This document shows, in pieces, positions 9,491 through 18,186 of a stretch of 64,000 nucleotides of DNA; positions within the stretch are counted from its first letter, which is position 1, and the number at the start of each line of letters is the position of its first letter. The notes under the pieces were generated by a model. It searched no databases. It saw only the letters and a list, made by a program, of their open reading frames with translations, and was not told the DNA's origin. A program made the position numbers and the translations under genes. This stretch comes from Trichomonas vaginalis G3 (taxonomy: Eukaryota > Parabasalia > Trichomonadida > Trichomonadidae), in assembly GCF_026262505.1 (NCBI RefSeq), contig NC_067204.1:10983501-11047500 (forward strand), written 5' to 3'.

Positions 9491-10357
9491 TTAGTACATC
9501 GAATGTTTTAACGATACCGAAAGTTTCTTCTTTATACTTTTCTTGACGTCAGATAGAAGGAAATCTTCTGCTGTTGGATAGTTTTTGTTCAGAAATGCTA
9601 ACATGTCCATTTTATCTTCTGCTGGTTTTTCTGCTTCTTTCTTTAAGTCTGCATAGTCGTTTCGCATACGTTCTATCTCTTTGACGGAGTAGTTATATTT
9701 CCTAATTGCTGCTTTACATTTAGAACATTGCGGGTTCATTTTTGCGTTATATTCTGAAACCTTACCTGCTAAAACAACTAAGGCGTCAATTGCTCTCTTC
9801 ATCTCAAAAGCTGCTGGTTTTATCTGTTTGTTCCATACTTTGCCTCTTCTATCTTTATCTCTTATTTCCCAAACACATTCAGCAACTAACGAAACAAAGT
9901 TGTCGTAGGTCTTAAATTCTTCAGATTTATATATGTCAGAAACATTCTTATATACCATATCGCAATCTTTGTCCATAACCTTATGGTTGCAATGAAAACC
10001 AAGGAATTCATAATTTACCTTTCGTATGAACTTCTTTATTTCTACTGAGTCAGTTGGTTTCACTTCAATTTCGTCGAATTCAGGAATAGTGAGTTTTTGT
10101 TGCTGAATTTCAGGTAGTTTAGGCAAATGGTCAATAATGTCCTGCATTTCATAAAGATATTCTTCATTTGTTTCATCTTTCGCACTACAGTCTAAATTAC
10201 TTGTTAAAAGTTCTTGCTTTATCTTCTGGATTTTTGTTTCGAAAGTATATGAAGAAGGAATGAAGTTTTTCATCTCTACCAACATAGATGTTGGATTCAT
10301 GACTAACGAGTTTGGTGCTGTTGTTTGAATTGTTGTTGTGCCGATTGTTGAAATCAT
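9491..10357 (-). CDS. Polinton A: unknown 288-residue protein with CxxC and coiled coil
   Basis: The frame looks whole and matches copy B 50235-51149 over its length. The N-terminus MISTIGTT differs from B (MLATTAPN), but both continue PNSLVMNPTSMLVEMK. The middle contains FHCNHKVMDKDCDMVYKN. A CSKC pair at about residue 212 precedes a predicted coiled coil (VKEIERMRNDYADLKKEAEKPAEDK). There is no confident family. Histidines and cysteines could bind metal (inference). It sits between inverted minisatellite arrays. Confidence 0.65.
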   Translation of the reverse strand: MISTIGTTTIQTTAPNSLVMNPTSMLVEMKNFIPSSYTFETKIQKIKQELLTSNLDCSAKDETNEEYLYEMQDIIDHLPKLPEIQQQKLTIPEFDEIEVKPTDSVEIKKFIRKVNYEFLGFHCNHKVMDKDCDMVYKNVSDIYKSEEFKTYDNFVSLVAECVWEIRDKDRRGKVWNKQIKPAAFEMKRAIDALVVLAGKVSEYNAKMNPQCSKCKAAIRKYNYSVKEIERMRNDYADLKKEAEKPAEDKMDMLAFLNKNYPTAEDFLLSDVKKSIKKKLSVSLKHSMY

Positions 10358-10369
10358 ATCTTTTATACA

Positions 10370-10660
10370 AAATAAAAAAAATAAATAAAATAAAACTAAC
10401 TTTATTTTTTATTTCGGGAAAATTCATGAAAATTCAAGAGGGTAGAAATGAGGGTAGAAATGAGGTTAGATCTAACCATCTACCCTAAACATTCTCGTAA
10501 AATACAAAAAAATACAAAAAAATGACACTTTTTCATTATATAACTGTTATTTTTTGACGAAGTGAAGAGTAACACTTCGTCAAAAAAATCCCTGAAATCA
10601 TATCTTTACATACAAAATAAAAAAAATAAATAAAATAAAACTAACTTTATTTTTTCTATC
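10370..10660 (-). promoter_or_regulatory. Shared cassette leaders (third copy, and a gene-less fourth copy)
   Basis: The leader TATTTTGTATAAAAGATATGATTTC with its TA-rich upstream part precedes the gene at 9491-10357. A second copy at about 10590-10660 has the same ATGATTTC/TACATACAAAATAAA arrangement but no gene follows it on its downstream side. Between them lies one AGATCT palindrome, and a CGAAGTG..CACTTCG inverted repeat around 10557-10585. This suggests loss or exchange of a cassette. Confidence 0.45.
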
Positions 10661-10747
10661 TTAAGGAAATTCATGAAAATTCATGAGGTGAGAAAACAGG
10701 TGAAAAAACGGGTGAGATCTCACCACTTCACCTAAAATATATTTTTG

Positions 10748-11130
10748 TCTGATTTACGCTCATTACGAAGAAGTCTTGACAAAACATTTACGATGAAATC
10801 ATGAAAATTCATTTACGAAGAAGTTTTGACAAAACATGTACGAAGAAGTTTTGACAAAACATGTACGAAGAAGTTTTGACAAAACATTTACGAAGAAGTT
10901 TTGACAAAACATTTACGATGAAATCATGAAAATTCATGAGGTGAGAAAAGAGGTGAGAAAACGTGTTAGATCTCACCTCTTCACCTAAATTATATTTTTG
11001 TCTGATTTACGCTCATTACGAAGAAGTTTTGACAAAACATTTACGTTCATGTTTGACAAAACATTTACGATGAAATCATGACAAATCATTTACGAAGAAG
11101 TCTTGACAAAGCATGTACGATGAAATCATG
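10748..11130 (-). repeat. Inverted minisatellite array (partner of 8408-9165)
   Basis: Units of ACGAAGAAGT(C/T)TTGACAAAACAT, the reverse complement of the 8408-9165 family, including the ATTTTTGTCTGATTTACGCTCA higher-order segment. Together with the left array they form large inverted repeats around the 9491-10357 gene. Confidence 0.85.
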
Positions 11131-11186
11131 AAAATTCAAGAGGGTAGAAAACAGGTGAAAAAACGGGTGAGATCTCACCACTTCAC

Positions 11187-11511
11187 CTAAACATTATTTT
11201 TACTGAATTTAGCAACAAAATGAACGAGGTCAGGATGTATGTTGCTGAATTCATTCATAACACCCTTTGTAAGCTCATAAAATGCTTGTTTTGAGGTCGA
11301 GCCACTTTTGGCTCCACCGTATTCTTTCAACCAAAACTCAAGAATTTCCTGCATGAATTTTGTATAAAAAGCAACCGCCGGAATTCAGACTGTTGCTATA
11401 TTCTTCACAAAATGCCTTATAATACTCTTCCCAGGACTTATTTTCCAACAACTTTCTAAAGTCTTTCCTAAACTGACTGACTGACGGCACAAAGTGGCTT
11501 AACGAAAACAT
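11187..11511 (-). pseudogene. Polinton A: small unknown protein (remnant)
   Basis: The region encodes MFSLSHFVPSVSQFRKDF.. and continues to ..NIHPDLVHFVAKFSKNNV, a small helical protein with no known domain. Part of it (WLKEYGGAKSGSTSKQAF) is found in reverse orientation in copy B at about 51312-51365, so it has been rearranged between copies. It lies between two AGATCT palindrome repeats. Confidence 0.4.
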
Positions 11512-11589
11512 TAATATATAAAATTCATGAAAATTCATGAGGTGAGAAAACAGGTGAGAAAACAGGTTAGATCTAACCTCTTCACCTAA

Positions 11590-11920
11590 AATATATTTTT
11601 TGGTCCGGGAACAACTTTCTCTCAATTGGAGCTGTAGCATACTCTTTGCGTAAACGGTTCAGACCTTCTTCGAACTCTTGGTCTCTCTTCGATTTGGATT
11701 GAGATTGGAATTGTTGGGGTGGAGCTTGCTGGAACATCCAAGGGTTGGGGAAGTAAGGCATAGGCTGAGGAGGGTAGTTCGGGAAGCCTTGTGGTGGGTA
11801 GTAACCTTGAGGTGGAAATTGGTAGTAATTCGGAGGTACTTGCTGGAACTGAGGTGCAGGGGCTGGTGCTTTAGGTTCCTCTGGTTTGGGAAGGCGTTCA
11901 GGAAGAGGGACGTCGGACAT
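11590..11920 (-). pseudogene. Polinton A: Pro/Gln/Tyr-rich protein remnant
   Basis: This matches the N-terminal half of the 206-residue protein at 51990-52610 in B: start MSDVP, then PPNYYQFPPQGYYPPQGFPNY repeats and SKRDQEFEEGLNRLRKEY. Low-complexity PQGYYPPQG repeats suggest a disordered or self-associating protein. A second partial copy lies at about 12340-12483 behind an identical junction sequence. Confidence 0.6.
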
Positions 11921-11929
11921 TCGTTTGTG

Positions 11930-12178
11930 TCCTGTCGGAAGGAAGAACTCTTCCTGTCGGAAGGAAAATTTTTTCCTGTTGGAAGGAAAATTTTTTCCTG
12001 TTGGAAGGAAAAACTTTTTCTGAAGTTCGACCAAAAAGTTCTCAATTTTCGAAAATTTGAATGGTTTACGGACGGACAACTGGAAGAGTTCTTCCTGTCG
12101 GAAGGAAAATTTTTTCCAGTTGTCGGGAAAATTTTTTCCAGTTGTCGGGAAAATTTTTTCCTGTCGGATGGAAGGACT
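11930..12178. repeat. TTCCTGTCGGAAGGAA palindromic minisatellite
   Basis: At least seven units of roughly 22 bases, (T)TTCCTGTCGGAAGGAAAATTTT and variants (TTCCAGTTGTCGGGAAAATTTT). TTCC...GGAA within each unit makes small hairpins. It lies upstream of the Pro-rich gene remnant, in the position where B has the 21-base array. Confidence 0.8.
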
Positions 12179-12339
12179 CGGAATGCCAGAAGGATTTGAC
12201 GAGGCAGTTTACCTAATTTAAATTAACGAAAACATTAATATATAAAATTCATGAAAATTCATGAAAATTCATGAGGGTAGAAATGAGGGTAGAAATGAGG
12301 TTAGATCTAACCATCTACCCTAAACATTATTTTTTGGTC

Positions 12340-12483
12340 CGGGACCAACTTTCTCTCAATTGGAGCTGTAGCATACTCTTTGCGTAAGCGGTTCAGACCT
12401 TCTTCGAACTCTTGGTCTCTCTTCGATTTGGATTGAGATTGGAATTGCTGGAACAACCAAGGGTTGGTGGGACGTGGGACATT
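12340..12483 (-). pseudogene. Polinton A: second partial copy of the Pro-rich gene
   Basis: About 140 bases repeat the 11605-11720 segment (GGTCCGGGA..CAACTTTCTCTCAATTGGAGC...) plus the gene's upstream end next to the 21-base array. It shows that this locus was partly duplicated. Confidence 0.6.
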
Positions 12484-12529
12484 CGTTTGTGGCTTAACCG
12501 TCAGACCACCAACGATAAAAATCTCTGCT

Positions 12530-12840
12530 ACTAGCAGTACTTTTACTGACAGTAGCAGTACTTTTACTGACAGTAGCAGTACTTTTACTGACAGTAGCAG
12601 TACTTTTACTGACAGTAGCAGTACTTTTACTGACAGTAGCAGTACTTTATCGTCGAAAACCCTCTCAAATTTTCCTTTTTACTGACAGTAGCAGTACTTT
12701 TACTGACAGTAGCAGTACTTTTACTGACAGTAGCAGTACTTTTACTGACAGTAGCAGTACTTTTTCTGACAGTAGCAGTACTTTTACTGACAGTAGCAGT
12801 ACTTTTACTGACAGTAGCAGTACTTTTACTGACAGTAGCA
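12530..12840. repeat. 21-base tandem array A (AGCAGTACTTTTACTGACAGT)
   Basis: Fourteen copies of a 21-base unit, in blocks of six and eight, are separated by a unique spacer containing CTCAAATTTT (12643-12680). The units are almost identical. The last unit runs straight into the ATG of the gene at 12841. The array occupies the divergent promoter between the Pro-rich gene and that gene. Copy B has a 21-base array of unrelated sequence at the same place (52635-53015). Confidence 0.93.
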
Positions 12841-13206
12841 ATGGTCGAGGTCGAACCTACCGACGAGGCAGTTTACCTAATTGAAATTAACGACTGCGTA
12901 AAAGACTACTTGCGCAAGGTCATGAAGCCCAAGGTCAAGTTCACCACTATTTCTGGAAGGGCTGCCTTGAATCTCGAGATTTCGACTGGAATTCCAATTG
13001 ACGTACCAGACGGGACAGCCTACGACGACATAAAGCAAGCAAAGAAGGAAGCCATTATAAAGTTCTTTGCCAAGCGTCCTTGGATACAACTTCCAAACAG
13101 AGAGAGTCCAATTCCACGAATTATACAAATTCTCAGAGCACTGTTCCACTTCTCGGGTCAGCCGTTCTACATAACCTCAGAAGGCGACATCCAACCAGTT
13201 CAGTAA
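12841..13206 (+). CDS. Polinton A: unknown 121-residue protein
   Basis: The frame looks whole: MVEVEPTDEAVYLIEINDCVKDYLRKV... ending ITSEGDIQPVQ. It is about 65% identical to B 53025-53387, with the C-terminal third (KRPWI.LP.RESPIPRI.QILRAL) almost unchanged, which indicates selection while the element was active. The fold looks mixed alpha/beta. No family is recognised. GC content and codon choice are higher than in the structural genes. A TTCACTTTTTTATG Inr-like signal follows the stop. Confidence 0.65.
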   Translation: MVEVEPTDEAVYLIEINDCVKDYLRKVMKPKVKFTTISGRAALNLEISTGIPIDVPDGTAYDDIKQAKKEAIIKFFAKRPWIQLPNRESPIPRIIQILRALFHFSGQPFYITSEGDIQPVQ

Positions 13207-13343
13207 ACATCTCATTTTAACTTCACTTTTTTATGTTTTTTGTGAAAGTGTCAAAAATAAATTGTTTTCATGAGTTTTCTACGATGTTAGAAAAGTGGTT
13301 AGAAAACGTGTTAGATCTAACATGCTAACATAAACATTATTTT

Positions 13344-14204
13344 TCAATACTTTTTCAGCACTTTTCCGTAGTTATATATGAAAGACAATTCGAGATAAAA
13401 GTCATAGTACAATGGAATAATATGTTGCACACCATTGTTGTGAACCAAACTTGAAAGTCAGAGAAACTGTTACTAGGTGGTTCGTAGAATTTAGAAGCAA
13501 AGTCATAAAGGTCCTTACCAATACATAGAAAACTATTGTTGCTTGAACTGAAACTTGCATGACACATAACATTTTGAGGGTCAAACACGTTTCTATAAAC
13601 CATCAAATCTGCTGGTGGAAGTATAAATTTAAATGGACCATCTGGTGGTAATGGTTTCGTTCTGGTTTAGTAACCGAAGAAATTGTTCCCAAGAACGTTT
13701 GTCTACTTTCCAAAATAAAAAACTCTGTATCTCTTGAGGGTTAATTTCAATCTTTTGAAATGAAACGGTGGAGTTCATCTTGTCATATTCTAGTTTCAGA
13801 TAGTATGTTCCATTTAGTAAAGAGTCGTATTTTTCTTGAAATTCCCAATAATATTTGTTCATTTGAGTTTGAAAGTCATTTAGAGTTTTCTCAAGACTTT
13901 CGTCTGAACGAACTGTAAAGATTCTCATTTCGGCAAATTTGTCTATTAGACCATCAGAACCTTATACTGCCCATGAAAATATACTGCGAACATAAATGCG
14001 TTAGTTCTATTTGAAAACAAAACTCTTCTAAATCCTATTGCCTTTGCATCTGAAGGACTTTTGAAGCCAACGAATTGGATAGTCAAACCTGTATGCTCGG
14101 GATGAAATTTCTTCATCTGAAATAGTCCTACCAGCATTTGTAAAGATATAGTCTAACGGTTTTGTATCTGCTACTTTTGTTCTTTGTTTTTCAACCTGAA
14201 GCAT
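13344..14204 (-). pseudogene. Polinton A: second paralogue of the variable-core protein (remnant)
   Basis: The ends match the family seen at 18187-19035 and 61108-61956: N-terminus with TKPLD..FTNAG..YRFDYPIRWL, and C-terminus with FDPQNVMCHASFS..NSFLC..FYEPPS..SDFQVWFTT and FIYNY. The middle is unlike either. This is an extra, more diverged family member inside A. It has no counterpart at this place in B. It is broken. Confidence 0.65.
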
Positions 14205-14228
14205 TTAATATATGTAAAAATATATTGT

Positions 14229-14312
14229 TTTAAAATGGTATGCCATTTCATATTTCTCATCTAACAAACAAGTTTCCCAACGGTCTTCTCCAACAAACTC
14301 AGCGTACATTTC
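14229..14312 (-). pseudogene. Polinton A: short remnant of an HNH endonuclease gene
   Basis: About 85 bases are nearly identical to parts of the HNH gene that copy B carries at 47529-48113 (start MYAEFVGEDRWETC). Here it is on the minus strand, some 10 kb from the equivalent position. It shows that the HNH gene has occupied more than one site in this element lineage. Confidence 0.7.
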
Positions 14313-14360
14313 AAATAAAATAAAAAAAATGTCACTTTTTTGAAAAATAAATTTTTTATT

Positions 14361-14606
14361 TCATGCAATGTTTAACACATCGAAAGGCATGTCCATAAGA
14401 CGTTCTTCTTCTAACCTCTCTAGTCTGTTTGGATAATTGGCACGTGCTGTTTCCAAATCCATTTCGTAGCGAAGACCAGACAATTTGTCATAGACTTTTA
14501 TGGGTCTTCCCTTCCTATATTTAAAATTCTTCGAAACTCTCCAACCATATCTTTGTAACTCTGCTTTTATTCTAGCAGACTTTCTATCCATTCTATATGG
14601 GGGCAT
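14361..14606 (-). pseudogene. Polinton A: DNA polymerase B region, N-terminal stub
   Basis: The stub MPPYRMDRKSARIKAEL..LDMPFDV matches the start of the copy B polymerase region (57638 downward). The remainder of the polymerase is not present in A. The stub lies between the same neighbours as the full region in B. Confidence 0.65.
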
Positions 14607-14637
14607 TTTTATAAAAATAAAAAAATATTTTTTTTCT

Positions 14638-15223
14638 TTACTTTACATAAACCGCCTGCTGCCATAAGTCTTTGACGCCAACCCATACCAGCTAATGAAG
14701 GTTGACTTGGTTTAGTTTGGAAACTAAACTTTGGTTTTGGTTTATCTTCAGTTTTTGGTTTTTCTTCTTCTATCGGTTTTTCGTCACTTTTCGGTTCCTC
14801 TGACTTTACTTCACTTGCAGGAACAGTTGTGTCGTCAACATCTTCATAAATATCATATGCCATTTGTTTTTGTTTTCCTTTCAACTTTTTGTGTTTGTTG
14901 TAAAGTTTAGAATATTTCGACTCTAAGTCAATGAGATGTTCTATAATGAACTGTTGGTCAGTGAAGTAAACTTTTCCATCTGTTGTCTCGAAAGCTCCTT
15001 CAGACTTCAATATTTTATTTGTGAGAGTCTGTTTTCTTTTTTGAGATACTAGCCGTTCCATTTTTATGAAAAGTGACTTTGTAGTTAGGGTTTGTATTTC
15101 CAGACCTGGCACTTTCTATTATTGAATTTTTCTCTTCATCTGTAAGTTCTTTGACGGGTTTTGACAATGGTTCTGAACTTTTGTTTGTGGTGTCAAATCT
15201 ACCGTTTCAACTTCTTCGGTCAT
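14638..15223 (-). pseudogene. Polinton A: unknown charged protein (remnant)
   Basis: This is homologous to 57669-58251 in B. It has helical, Lys-rich segments (DLESKYSKLYNKHKKLKGKQ), an acidic Pro/Lys/Glu-rich stretch with EEKPKTEDKPKPK, and a GMGWRQRLMAAGG end. It is probably partly disordered. Broken. Confidence 0.5.
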
Positions 15224-15241
15224 TTATCTCAGTAAAAAATT

Positions 15242-15395
15242 TTAGTTTGGTTTGTTTTCAACTGGTTGTTTAGGTTTTTTAAGTCGGTCTAAAAACTTCC
15301 TGAGGTATAGGAAGAACTTGACAAACACGTGGTGTAACTGCTGGAAGCCGACAAATCCATCTTGAACCCATTTGTCTCAATGCTGTATTGTTCAT
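15242..15395 (-). pseudogene. Polinton A: 51-residue small protein (remnant)
   Basis: The counterpart in B is 58271-58426 (MNNTALRQMGSRWICRLPAV..). It is a short basic, Pro-rich peptide, preceded on its strand by TTTTTTATTGAGATGAA-ATG, the structural-gene leader. Broken here. Confidence 0.45.
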
Positions 15396-15401
15396 TTCAT
15401 C

Positions 15402-15814
15402 TCAATAAAAAACTTTACATTCCCCACGTTGAGGCGGTTGAGGTTGGTTATTGTTTACCCATTGTTGTGCATGGTTATATCCTCTGTTAAAGAATCTTTC
15501 ACCTTGGTCCATATAGTGTCCTGCTTGGTTATAGTAGTCATTTGCTTTGTTATAATAGTTTCCTGCTTGTCTTCCTACATTGTCCATCCATCCTTGAACT
15601 TTTCCTCTTGTTCAGGATTTGGAATAAGATTTGTTGCATCTCGTGCTACATCCCAACCTTTCTGTACAGTTTGTATAATAGGTTGTGCTTTCTCTTTAAG
15701 TATACCTAATGTACTCAAAATCTTCCTTCCAACTCCAAATACACCTCTGGCTATTGTTCCCACTGCGGGCAAAAATCTAGATGCGACTCCTGCTAATGCG
15801 CCAAATAAACCCAT
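15402..15814 (-). pseudogene. Polinton A: MGLFG amphipathic virion-type protein (remnant)
   Basis: This is homologous to B 58428-58847. The N-terminus MGLFGALAGVASRFLPAVG is hydrophobic/amphipathic, followed by a basic segment and an Asn/Tyr/Gln-rich tail (NYYNKANDYYNQAGHYMDQG). It resembles small membrane-active or DNA-condensing virion proteins of adenovirus-like viruses in character only. Broken. Confidence 0.5.
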
Positions 15815-15830
15815 TTCTTATGGGTTAAAA

Positions 15831-16787
15831 ATGACGAATCCAAACAAGGACCCCTATGTTTCTAAAGCGACAAAGAAAGCACTCATGGTAAAAATCTTTA
15901 GTTCAACACCAAATGCTTGGTTTATGGATATCTTGGAAAACATTCCGAGGTATAGAGAAGATGGACCTCCATACTGGTTAATATTTGTTGGTCAAAACAC
16001 AGATACTGTGAAGCCATACCATTATGGTCCAAAAATATTTTAGATGTGAAAACTGCTTTGACAATATTCGTTGACAAATACCATCCAACAAAACTGACAT
16101 CTGACTGTGAAAGTTCTTTCAAATCAGATGATGTAAAAAACTATCTGCGTTCAAAAAATGTAAACCAATATTTCATTGTCGACCAAAACCATTCTGCTCT
16201 TGGTGTCATTGACGGTTGTATAAAAATGTTAAGAGACTTAAACCAACCACAAGGTGTGAAGCAAATGAAATGTCATATGACGACAAATATAGACACTTCT
16301 CCATGGCAAAGATGAGACAAGTTTTAAATATTTACAATAACGTAAACAAAAAGGTTTGGGAAACCACTCCCCGAAGAAATGAAAAACAACCCTGACTTAG
16401 AGAAAGACTATATATTTAATAATTTTAGTCAAAAGAGACAAACAAGAAAGAATGCCGGGCTTCAAACTTCAGAAAGGTGACAAAGTAAAAATAGAAATAC
16501 CTAAACGCGACCCATATGAAAATACTATTGACTATGACAACAATGGGAACCCGATAGGTACTCACATTCGTGTTCGTAAAAATAGAAGAAAGTATACAAG
16601 AGAATATTATGAAGTTTTAGGCAAACATGGCAAAATGTACACACTGCAAGCAGAAGATAAAACTACTATTGCCAGACCTCGTTTCAAACTTGTCAAAGTT
16701 CAAGGTGGTATACTTTCAAAGACAGTTCCTAACAAATATAAGACAACTCCTGACGAATATGCTAAAGAAGTTGAAAATGACGACTAA
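15831..16787 (+). pseudogene. Polinton A: integrase (rve type) remnant
   Basis: This is homologous to the 319-residue integrase at 58865-59824 in B. The catalytic core (WFMDILE, LTSDCESSF, NHSALGVIDG) and the basic C-terminal domain are recognisable. Its stop codon overlaps the stop of the convergent fibre gene. Broken. Confidence 0.8.
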
Positions 16788-18168
16788 GCATTTCTATACC
16801 ATGCGTAAACTGTCATGTAAGGTGGCATGTATTCTTTACTTTGTCCCGTTGTTTGCGTATATCCTGTAACCGATGTGTATGGTTTCCTCCTCCCTCAGTG
16901 TTACTCCAGTAACAATTTATAGCAAACTTAACGTTGTCTTTAACATCATATCCTTTACCTTTTGTCATTGCTGACCAATCCCAATATCTATGCTTATGCC
17001 AACCTGCTTGAGATGTACTTAAATCTATGTAGTGACTGTGCGCAGGTAAATTTTCACCTGAAATCATTTTACTTCCACCTGTTTCCTTTGAAGAGTTTGC
17101 ACAATACAAAAACCTGTCGACTATTTGAGTCCAAGTTCCAAAACCCAGAACTGTTTCTGGATTTGTTGAGTTCATTGACGTATAAATAGAGCCTATAGGA
17201 TATAATGTTTGAAGTATTTCTGTCTTTAATGTTTGAAGCTCTGTTTTGTCTGCTTTCTTGTCTAACATTGCGGGTAGTTCATATGCTTCAAAGTTTCTGG
17301 CATGATCTTCGATATTCCTGCAACTGTTATCTAAATTGTTAAGAGTATCTTTTACGCTTGTACTCGGATTCTCTAAAGGTGCACTTGAACCAAGGTCAAA
17401 GTTCAATATTATGTCGTCTGCTGTAAAAGTTGTAAAACTTGTATGTGTATGAGTCTTATTTGCTTTCTTCTCTAACTCATCGTTAACATAAGTTTTATCT
17501 GCTTTAAGGTCTAAACATCCTGAAACCCATCCTGTATCAGCTTTAGTTTTTAAAATCTTCGATGTCCATTCATGATACCATTCAGCCCTTTCTTTAATTT
17601 CATTATCTTTTTCATCCACATATTCCTTATCCGCCTTCTTCACTAACACACTAGCCATAAGTCCCTTATCTACCTTATTTTCAAGGCTAACGTTTAAGTC
17701 TGTTATTTCAGATATAGAATGTATATGAGTCTTTTTAGAATATTCGTTTTCAGCTCTTGTCACTTCACTTGACATTTTATTGTCAACATATGTTTTGTCT
17801 GCTAGTTCAGGATGAGTATGTTCTTTTGTTGCATAAGCATTGTTAGCTCTTTCTTCTTCTTTTGCTATTGCATCGTCTACATATTCTTTGTCAGCTTTGT
17901 TGTCAACATCTGCTTTCAAAAGAAGTTCATTTATAGGTTTCTCGTTTAAAGTTCCTTTTGTTGGATTTATACAGACAGTATGGTTCTTATTGTCTTGAAA
18001 CAGAAACTCATCTGTCATTGGGTTTATTGTCAGTTTTAAGTCACCCCCTTTCAATGACTCAGATATCTTAGAATAGTTTGAAAAGTTTGTTGTGTTCTTA
18101 TTTAGAGCTTGCATAATGAGTTGTCGGTTGTGTTGTATTTCTCTCATAGACGCTGTTTCATTTGACAT
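16784..18168 (-). pseudogene. Polinton A: phage-type tail fibre/collar protein
   Basis: The gene starts MSNETASMREIQHNRQLIM. A shaft of short repeats KADK(E/T)YVD(D/N) with HTH(I/P/T) turns is typical of phage tail fibres. The C-terminal domain is LYPIGSIYTSMNSTNPETVLGFGTW..DRFLYCA..TGGS..LPAHSH..GGGNHTH..MPPYMTVYAWYR, the classic phage tail-collar/short-fibre receptor-binding domain. In the virion it would be a receptor-binding spike (inference). Compared with B, the first about 90 residues and the C-terminal half match, while the centre of the shaft differs in content and length. The start is 18 bases from the divergent gene's ATG. Mostly open, but broken near the end. Confidence 0.8.
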
Positions 18169-18186
18169 TTTTATTATAGATAAAAT

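Noticed and set aside
11678-12199. 173-residue plus-strand frame
   Set aside because: Antisense of the Pro-rich gene plus the TTCCTGTCGGAAGGAA minisatellite; no protein-like composition.
12464-12685. STFTDSS-repeat open frame in array A
   Set aside because: Same reason: a by-product of the 21-base tandem unit within a promoter region.
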